Shown: positions 5,029 to 9,490 of the stretch, in pieces
Layout: the number at the start of each line of letters is the position of its first letter
Position numbering within the stretch: position 1 is the first letter of the stretch
Origin: an uncultured Veillonella sp.
GTDB lineage: Bacteria; Bacillota; Negativicutes; Veillonellales; Veillonellaceae
DNA length: 9,490 bases
Direction of reading: 5' to 3'
Assembly (NCBI GenBank): GCA_937930265.1
Contig: CALGLI010000395.1
Coordinates: forward strand, 1 to 9,490
Made by a program: the position numbers and the translations under genes
The notes under the pieces: generated by a model
The model's database searches: none
The model's input: only the letters and a program-made list of their open reading frames with translations
Told to the model about the DNA's origin: nothing

Positions 5029-7086
5029 ATGAACATATTAACATTACAAAATATAGAAAAATCCTATGGCACACGGTTATTGTTTAAAAACGTAAATGTA
5101 ACCATAGCCTCTCATCATCGCATTGGGTTAATTGGTGTGAATGGGACAGGAAAAACAACTTTATTACGGGTCTTAGAAGGAACGCAAGAACCAGATAAGG
5201 GCAGTATAGAACGAAATGGGAAAGCTACCATCCATAGGCTAGAGCAAGATCCGTATATCGATGAAACAACCACATTGTTAGACAATGTTTTGCTAGGAGA
5301 CCATCCGAAACTTTCACTGGTGCGAGATTTTGAAAGAGCTTTACAAGACCCAGAATCGCCGCAGTATATGAAAGTATTAGCGCGCATGGATGAAGAAGAT
5401 GGCTGGATTGTGGAGCAAGAGGCGAAAATGATACTGACTCGTCTTGGCTTTCACGATGTGCATGGACCGGCACAGTCATTATCTGGGGGACAACGGCGGA
5501 GATTGGCATTAGCCAGAGCCTTGGTCTATCCATGTGATTTGTTATTGCTAGATGAACCAACGAATCATTTGGATGAGGCCACTATTGAATGGCTAGAACT
5601 ATATTTAAAAGATAGGAAAGGGGCAGTATTATTAAGCACCCATGATAGATATTTCCTAGATGCCGTATGTAACACCATATGGGAACTATCGAATCAGACC
5701 ATATATGAATTTCAAGAGACCTACGAAACCTATGTATCCTTAAAAGAAGAACGAGAAGCGCAACTCGATGCCATCGAAGAAAAGCGTAGAAAGTTAATTG
5801 CTAGTGAACTGAAATGGGTACGCCGTGGCGCAAAGGCACGGACCACGAAACAAAAGGCGAGGTTGCAACGGTTTGAACAATTGAAAGCTATGGAAAAACG
5901 ACAAAAAGTGGGCATCGTCGATCCGATTGTATTAACATCACGGCTAGGGAACACTATTTTTGATATAGAACATCTATCGTTTGCCTATGACTGTGGGCGA
6001 GAGGTGATTAAAGATTTTACCTATCATATGGTGCGCCATGACCGTATTGGTGTAGTGGGACCGAATGGTATCGGCAAGACGACGTTGATGAAACTATTCC
6101 AAGGAGCCTTGGAACCAGCAGGTGGCACTATGGGGCGTGGAGAAACGGTCCGCATTGGATATTTCTCTCAACAATTGCCGACCTTTAAAGAAGACCAACG
6201 GGTGTTGGACTATATTCGAGAACATCGTTCCTACTTGCACTTGCCAGATGGCAGTTCCTTAAGTGCAGGCCAATTGTTGGAACGCTTTTTATTTCCACCA
6301 TCCCATCATGGCTTGCCCATACGCAAACTATCTGGTGGGGAAAAACGGCGCCTCTTTTTATTGCGCATCTTAATGGATGCACCCAATGTGCTGCTGTTAG
6401 ATGAGCCTACCAATGATTTAGATATTCCAACCTTAGAAGTGCTAGAAGATTTCTTAGATTCTTATAGTGGTATTGTCATCACTGTGTGTCATGATAGATA
6501 TTTCTTGGATCGTGTGGTAGATAAACTTTTTGTATTCACTGGAAGCGGTCAGATTGAGGTGTATCATGGTGGTTACTCCGATTATGAAGCGGATGGTGCG
6601 GAATCACATGCCATAGGTGGCGAGACGAAGCGTGGTGTATTGCGTCATGCCGTGCAAACAAGCGGAGTGCTGCATCAGGGGAATCAGGCAAAGGGCGTGT
6701 TGCCACATGAGGAAAATAGCACTGGTGTGCGTGTTACAACTGGTGAAAGAAATCAGTTATATTCGAACCCTAGTGATATGGAAACTATAGTTGGAACGGA
6801 TAGGGATACTCATGAGGGTATCGAGCATAAGGGAACGATAGTATATGTCCGTGAAGAAACTCAAGAACCTAAAAAGAAATTGACCTTAGGGGAACTGAAA
6901 GAACTAGAACAGTTGGAACTACGCATTACAGAGCTAGAAGGTTTGATGAAGGCTTACGATGTCATGATTGCCCAAGGTGGTAGTGACTATGAGGCTATTG
7001 AAAGTACCGTCAAAGAACGAGTACAAGTGGTAGAAGAATTAGAGATGAGTACCTTGCGTTGGTTGGAATTGGAAGAGAGAAAGTAG
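5029..7086 (+). CDS. uup: ABC-F family ATPase, Uup type, with extended repeat-bearing linker
   Basis: ABC-F proteins are soluble twin-ATPase factors without membrane domains that act on the ribosome. Uup-type members are also linked to ribosome assembly and DNA integrity. The 685 residues contain NBD1 with Walker A GVNGTGKTT (36-44), signature LSGGQ (151-155), Walker B LLLLDEP (171-177, catalytic E176) and H205. A charged interdomain linker, about 235-295, follows (KWVRRGAKARTTKQKARLQ). NBD2 has GPNGIGKTT (344-352), LSGGE (434-438), VLLLDEP (454-460, E459) and H488. Both sites look active. A C-terminal coiled coil (about 615-685, ending RWLELEE) is the Uup hallmark. Between NBD2 and this coil lies an unusual stretch (about 520-612) with decapeptide repeats. 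The start is 6 nt after the hicB-like stop, with AAAGGA only 2 nt from the ATG, so translation is probably coupled to the upstream gene. Another ABC-F subfamily is possible, but the coiled coil favours Uup. Confidence 0.92.
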   Translation: MNILTLQNIEKSYGTRLLFKNVNVTIASHHRIGLIGVNGTGKTTLLRVLEGTQEPDKGSIERNGKATIHRLEQDPYIDETTTLLDNVLLGDHPKLSLVRDFERALQDPESPQYMKVLARMDEEDGWIVEQEAKMILTRLGFHDVHGPAQSLSGGQRRRLALARALVYPCDLLLLDEPTNHLDEATIEWLELYLKDRKGAVLLSTHDRYFLDAVCNTIWELSNQTIYEFQETYETYVSLKEEREAQLDAIEEKRRKLIASELKWVRRGAKARTTKQKARLQRFEQLKAMEKRQKVGIVDPIVLTSRLGNTIFDIEHLSFAYDCGREVIKDFTYHMVRHDRIGVVGPNGIGKTTLMKLFQGALEPAGGTMGRGETVRIGYFSQQLPTFKEDQRVLDYIREHRSYLHLPDGSSLSAGQLLERFLFPPSHHGLPIRKLSGGEKRRLFLLRILMDAPNVLLLDEPTNDLDIPTLEVLEDFLDSYSGIVITVCHDRYFLDRVVDKLFVFTGSGQIEVYHGGYSDYEADGAESHAIGGETKRGVLRHAVQTSGVLHQGNQAKGVLPHEENSTGVRVTTGERNQLYSNPSDMETIVGTDRDTHEGIEHKGTIVYVREETQEPKKKLTLGELKELEQLELRITELEGLMKAYDVMIAQGGSDYEAIESTVKERVQVVEELEMSTLRWLELEERK
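6631..6750 (+). repeat. Four degenerate 30-bp (10-residue) repeats in the ABC-F linker
   Basis: Codons 535-574 of the ABC-F gene fall into four 10-residue units, each with Gly-Val at positions 2-3: RGVLRH, SGVLHQ, KGVLPH and TGVRVT (Gly at residues 536, 546, 556 and 566). The spacing is exact, while the DNA has diverged at many positions, so this is an old or selected repeat rather than a recent slippage event. Confidence 0.6.
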
Positions 7087-7161
7087 ATAGGAAATGCTAA
7101 CATCGCATACTCGAGAAGTCAAATGCCACCTTAAGGGCACAACTGACAATAGTATCTACTG

Positions 7162-7193
7162 TATTACCACCACTTCGTAGTAATAAACTTTTT
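7162..7193 (+). terminator. Weak candidate terminator after the ABC-F gene
   Basis: TATTAC (7162-7167) pairs with GTAATA (7180-7185). After one mismatch, AC/GT adds two pairs around a 6-nt loop. Five T follow at 7189-7193, after AAC. The stem is AT-rich and short, so termination may be partial. Confidence 0.4.
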
Positions 7194-7204
7194 ACATAAA
7201 ACAC

Positions 7205-7233
7205 TTGTATTTTAAATTGTGCTGTGTTATCAT
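7205..7233 (+). promoter_or_regulatory. Candidate promoter P1 for the OmpM gene
   Basis: TTGTAT (7205-7210), a 17-nt spacer and TATCAT (7228-7233) preceded by TGT make an extended -10 promoter. Transcription would start near 7240 and leave a leader of about 158 nt. Confidence 0.5.
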
Positions 7234-7256
7234 ATACACAAGTCAATTGAATCGAT

Positions 7257-7285
7257 TTGTCAAGAAAGCAAAAATCTGATACATA
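7257..7285 (+). promoter_or_regulatory. Candidate promoter P2 for the OmpM gene
   Basis: TTGTCA (7257-7262), a 17-nt spacer and TACATA (7280-7285) preceded by TGA form a second extended -10 promoter 52 nt downstream of P1. The porin could use either one or both in tandem. Confidence 0.38.
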
Positions 7286-7397
7286 GAATGAGAGGAAACA
7301 AGGATACTCTAGAGAGATGTTGCAAGAAAGTATGCTGGATGCAAATGTATACAAGTGACTATGTATATTATTTTATTTTCATTGAGAGGTAATTATC

Positions 7398-8669
7398 ATG
7401 AAAAAACATTTAGCAGTATTAGCTGCAACAGCAGTATTGGGTGTTACTTCTGCATTTGCAGCAAACCCATTCTCCGATGTAACTCCACAAGATTGGGCAT
7501 ACCAAGCAGTAGCTCAATTGGCAGCTCAAGGCGTAGTTAACGGTTACCCAGATGGCACATTCATGGGTCAAAACAACATCACTCGTTATGAAATGGCTCA
7601 AATGGTAGCTAAAGCTATGGCTCATCAAGAACGCGTTGATGCAGAACAAAATGCAATCATCAACCGTTTAGCTAATGAATTCTCCGCTGAGTTGAACAAC
7701 TTAGGCGTTAAAGTAAATACTTTAGAAAACAAAGTAGGTAACTTCAAATTCACTGGTGATGCTCGTCTTCGTTACATTGGTTCCAATGATGGACGTAAAT
7801 CTAAATTCGACTATCGTGGTCGTGTAAAATTCGAAGCAACTGTAAATGATAATACTAAAGCAGTAATTCGCTTATCCAGTGGTACTCGTGTATTTGGCGA
7901 AAACTCAAATGCAGCGGATGTATTAGCAGTAAATCATGCAAACGCTGGTCGCGCTGGTAATGCTAAACTTACAGTAACTAATAATGGTGCAGAAATTGAT
8001 CGTGTATATGTACAACATAACTTTGGTAAATATGCAACTGCATCTGTTGGTCGTCAAAACTTGTTCGTTGGTAGCGGTTTAATATATGATGATGCATTTG
8101 ATGGTGTTGTTGCTAAAGCTGGTAAAGATAAATTGAACGCAACAGTAGCATATGGTTATATAACTTCTGAAACTGTAATGCCTAATGAAAATACAGAAGT
8201 AAGCTTATATCAATTGAACTACAAACCAGTTGAAAACGTTGCACTTTCTGGTTACTACGGTAAAGTACATGAAGAACATGGAGATAATTTCCATGGTGCT
8301 GCTTTAGATGTAAACTTCGGTCGTGACCACAAATTCTGGGCTGGTGCTGAATATGCAAAAATGGAATCTAAAGGTGCAAACGGCGAAGCTTGGATTGCTG
8401 GTTTAGGTTATGGTGAAGCTGAAATGGCTAAAGTTGGTACTTGGGGTGCAAAAGTTCAATACTTCAACGCTAAAGATGAATCTCCAATCGGTAGCTCCAC
8501 TTGGAACTTTGTTGACAACGGTAAAAAAGGTTTCTTAACTACAGTTGATTACACATTGGCTAAAAACATTGGTTTATCCGCATATGCAACAATCAACACT
8601 AAAAACCATGCTGAAAAAAATAACAACTTACCTGAATCCTATCGTGCAGAACTTAACTACAAATTCTAA
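7398..8669 (+). CDS. ompM: OmpM-like SLH-domain outer-membrane porin
   Basis: OmpM proteins of Negativicutes are outer-membrane beta-barrels whose periplasmic SLH domain binds polyamine-modified peptidoglycan, tethering the outer membrane to the wall. The 423 residues show a signal peptide (MKKHLAVLAATAVLGVTSAFA, cleavage expected after residue 21). One SLH domain follows at about 25-75, with FSDVTPQDWAYQAV, NGYPDGTF (48-55) and ITRYEMA (61-67). A short helical coiled-coil stalk (about 78-113, ERVDAEQNAIINRLANEF) leads to a barrel from about 115. The barrel is rich in alternating beta strands and ends YKF, the terminal phenylalanine recognised by the BAM machinery. The start has GAGAGG eight nt upstream. 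Codon use is highly biased, like that of HU, indicating abundant expression. The gene has its own promoter region and a strong terminator, so it is monocistronic. Which of the ompM paralogues it is cannot be told. Confidence 0.93.
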   Translation: MKKHLAVLAATAVLGVTSAFAANPFSDVTPQDWAYQAVAQLAAQGVVNGYPDGTFMGQNNITRYEMAQMVAKAMAHQERVDAEQNAIINRLANEFSAELNNLGVKVNTLENKVGNFKFTGDARLRYIGSNDGRKSKFDYRGRVKFEATVNDNTKAVIRLSSGTRVFGENSNAADVLAVNHANAGRAGNAKLTVTNNGAEIDRVYVQHNFGKYATASVGRQNLFVGSGLIYDDAFDGVVAKAGKDKLNATVAYGYITSETVMPNENTEVSLYQLNYKPVENVALSGYYGKVHEEHGDNFHGAALDVNFGRDHKFWAGAEYAKMESKGANGEAWIAGLGYGEAEMAKVGTWGAKVQYFNAKDESPIGSSTWNFVDNGKKGFLTTVDYTLAKNIGLSAYATINTKNHAEKNNNLPESYRAELNYKF

Positions 8670-8687
8670 TTTGTTAGTTATTGATAC

Positions 8688-8715
8688 AAAAAGAACTCCT
8701 TCGGGAGTTCTTTTT
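8688..8715 (+). terminator. UUCG-tetraloop intrinsic terminator after the OmpM gene
   Basis: A perfect 12-bp stem pairs 8688-8699 (AAAAAGAACTCC) with 8704-8715 (GGAGTTCTTTTT) around a TTCG loop closed by a C-G pair, an unusually stable tetraloop. The run of T at 8711-8715 completes it, and the A-run on the other side could allow some activity in reverse. Confidence 0.96.
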
Positions 8716-8728
8716 GCATATATGAATA

Positions 8729-8757
8729 GATACAACTTTCATAAATCGTGATATAAT
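8729..8757 (+). promoter_or_regulatory. Extended -10 promoter for the PAP2 phosphatase gene
   Basis: A consensus TATAAT (8752-8757) preceded by TGA makes a full extended -10. The -35 position (GATACA, 8729-8734, 17-nt spacer) is weak, as often seen with extended -10 promoters. Transcription would start near 8764, just after the porin terminator. Confidence 0.75.
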
Positions 8758-8790
8758 ACAAGGTAAGAATAGTAAGTTCTACTGAAATGG

Positions 8791-8796
8791 AAGGTG
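8791..8796 (+). promoter_or_regulatory. Shine-Dalgarno that selects the PAP2 start
   Basis: AAGGTG lies 5 nt before the ATG at 8802. The in-frame ATG at 8787 lies just in front of this site and has no Shine-Dalgarno of its own, so 8802 is the likely start. Confidence 0.7.
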
Positions 8797-8801
8797 TTAT
8801 A

Positions 8802-9377
8802 ATGAATGATTGGTTGTTCTCTCTTATTAATGGTATGGCCAACGGCAGTGTGATAGTGGATGCATTGATGATAGCTATTTCTAAACTGGTACCATATCTA
8901 TATATACTCATATTGGCATGGTTATATGTAACAGGGTTACGTGTAAACAGCTTTAAGCTACGTGCCGAAAGTTTTGCTACTGGGGTACTGTTGGTTATTT
9001 GTCTAATTGGCAGTTTTATCCTAGGCTCAATGTTCTATGAAAATCGTCCCTTTGTGGATCACCCAGATGCAATTGTAATCGTGAACCATGCGGCAGATGC
9101 TAGTTTCCCAAGTGACCATGCGGTAGGAACTATGGCGATTGCTTGCGGAATTCTCTTCTATCGTTGGAACTGGGGGACTTATATGGTGTATGGTTCCATC
9201 TTAGTAGGTTTTTCCCGCGTATTTGTGGGTAACCATTACCCAGGGGATATACTAGGGGCTTTCATTCTCGTATGGATTTTGACGGCTATATACAATAAAA
9301 CTATACGCCGTTTTATTGTGAAGTTTTATCGACTAATAGATAGACCTATAATGATAAAATATAAAAAAAGATTATAA
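8802..9377 (+). CDS. PAP2-family phosphatase, probable undecaprenyl-diphosphatase (BcrC-like)
   Basis: PAP2/BcrC enzymes dephosphorylate undecaprenyl pyrophosphate on the outer face of the inner membrane, recycling the lipid carrier for peptidoglycan and other polymers. The 191 residues have about five to six hydrophobic segments and the three PAP2 motifs. Motif 1 is ENRPF (80-84), motif 2 is SFPSDHA (101-107, His106) and motif 3 is SRVFVGNHYPGD (138-149, nucleophile His145). The stretch HAADASFPSDHA (96-107) is typical of the BcrC branch. The lysine that begins the classical KxxxxxxRP motif 1 is replaced by glycine (G75). This may be normal for the branch and does not by itself argue against activity. 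The C-terminus is a basic cytosolic tail (KYKKRL). The gene stands alone behind its own promoter. A phosphatidylglycerophosphate phosphatase role is the main alternative. Confidence 0.87.
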   Translation: MNDWLFSLINGMANGSVIVDALMIAISKLVPYLYILILAWLYVTGLRVNSFKLRAESFATGVLLVICLIGSFILGSMFYENRPFVDHPDAIVIVNHAADASFPSDHAVGTMAIACGILFYRWNWGTYMVYGSILVGFSRVFVGNHYPGDILGAFILVWILTAIYNKTIRRFIVKFYRLIDRPIMIKYKKRL

Positions 9378-9403
9378 ATAATTGATGAAAATTTTTGAAT
9401 TTG

Positions 9404-9445
9404 CGGAGTTCTTATAGATATTTTAAACTCCGAAACTGAGTTTTT
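9404..9445 (+). terminator. Candidate terminator with two mutually exclusive hairpins after the PAP2 gene
   Basis: CGGAGTT (9404-9410) pairs perfectly with AACTCCG (9426-9432) around a 15-nt loop but lacks an immediate T-run. The right arm overlaps a second hairpin, AAACTC (9425-9430) with GAGTTT (9438-9443) and a 7-nt loop, which ends in the T-run 9441-9445. Only one can form at a time. The region 9378-9490 otherwise holds no gene I can support. Confidence 0.4.
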
Positions 9446-9490
9446 CAGACAGTCAAGGGCCATGGAGTATGTGTTTGGGCTTCTTAGATA

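Larger units (their letters stand above)
7087..7397. other. 311-nt intergenic region between ABC-F and OmpM genes
   Basis: No convincing gene lies here. It holds the weak terminator at 7162-7193 and two candidate promoters for the porin gene (7205-7233 and 7257-7285). The remaining leader of about 100-160 nt contains the OmpM ribosome binding site GAGAGG (7384-7389). A 34-codon open frame (7288-7392) has no Shine-Dalgarno and is not called. Confidence 0.6.

Noticed and set aside
7288..7392. 34-codon open frame with several cysteines in the OmpM leader
   Set aside because: It has no Shine-Dalgarno, nothing recognisable in the product, and could easily arise by chance in this AT-rich leader.
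8545..8751. 68-codon plus-strand frame over the 3' end of the OmpM gene
   Set aside because: It is out of frame within a highly biased gene and continues through the UUCG terminator.
9320..9490. Minus-strand open frame entering from the right edge
   Set aside because: It is open for about 55 codons but overlaps the PAP2 3' end, is low-complexity AT-rich at its end, and shows no family features. A convergent gene may exist beyond the window, but this is not evidence for it.

Overview
The window most likely comes from a diderm Firmicute of the class Negativicutes, probably Veillonella or a close relative. The main evidence is the gene at 7398-8669. It encodes a secreted protein with one N-terminal SLH domain, a short coiled coil and a beta-barrel ending in phenylalanine, which is the OmpM plan that ties the outer membrane to peptidoglycan in this class. 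The other genes are Firmicutes-like: a SpoVB-family flippase, MazG, HU, an UgtP/MGDG-synthase-type glycosyltransferase, an ABC-F ATPase and a BcrC-like phosphatase. The genus is an inference from gene content. No mobile element, CRISPR array, tRNA or rRNA was seen.

Layout. (1) 3-2555, plus strand: a 5'-truncated SpoVB/MurJ-family flippase overlaps mazG by 4 nt. The gene for the nucleoid protein HU follows, and a long hairpin terminator closes the unit. (2) 2708-4040: a promoter, a G-rich leader and a glycosyltransferase gene, ending at a 14-bp perfect hairpin that can terminate transcription from both sides. (3) 4102-4570: on the minus strand, an unrecognised and extremely acidic small protein, then a compact divergent control region. 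That region has two near-consensus sigma-70 promoters, each overlapped by its own dyad symmetry. (4) 4541-7086, plus strand: an orphan HicB-like protein with a C-terminal ribbon-helix-helix domain lies 6 nt ahead of a Uup-type ABC-F ATPase. The ATPase carries an unusual repeat-containing linker. (5) 7087-7397: a 311-nt gap with a weak terminator and two candidate promoters. (6) 7398-8715: the SLH porin gene and a UUCG-tetraloop terminator. (7) 8752-9377: an extended -10 promoter and a PAP2/BcrC-like phosphatase. The last 113 nt hold overlapping hairpins and no supportable gene.

A common theme is the cell envelope: lipid-linked precursor flipping (flippase), undecaprenyl pyrophosphate recycling (PAP2), glycolipid synthesis (glycosyltransferase) and outer-membrane attachment (OmpM). 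MazG and HU are housekeeping genes. The most unusual part is 4100-7086. There an antitoxin-like DNA-binding protein without a visible toxin appears to control its own promoter and, by cotranscription, an ABC-F translation/ribosome factor. It sits head to head with a highly acidic protein under a separate operator-like dyad.
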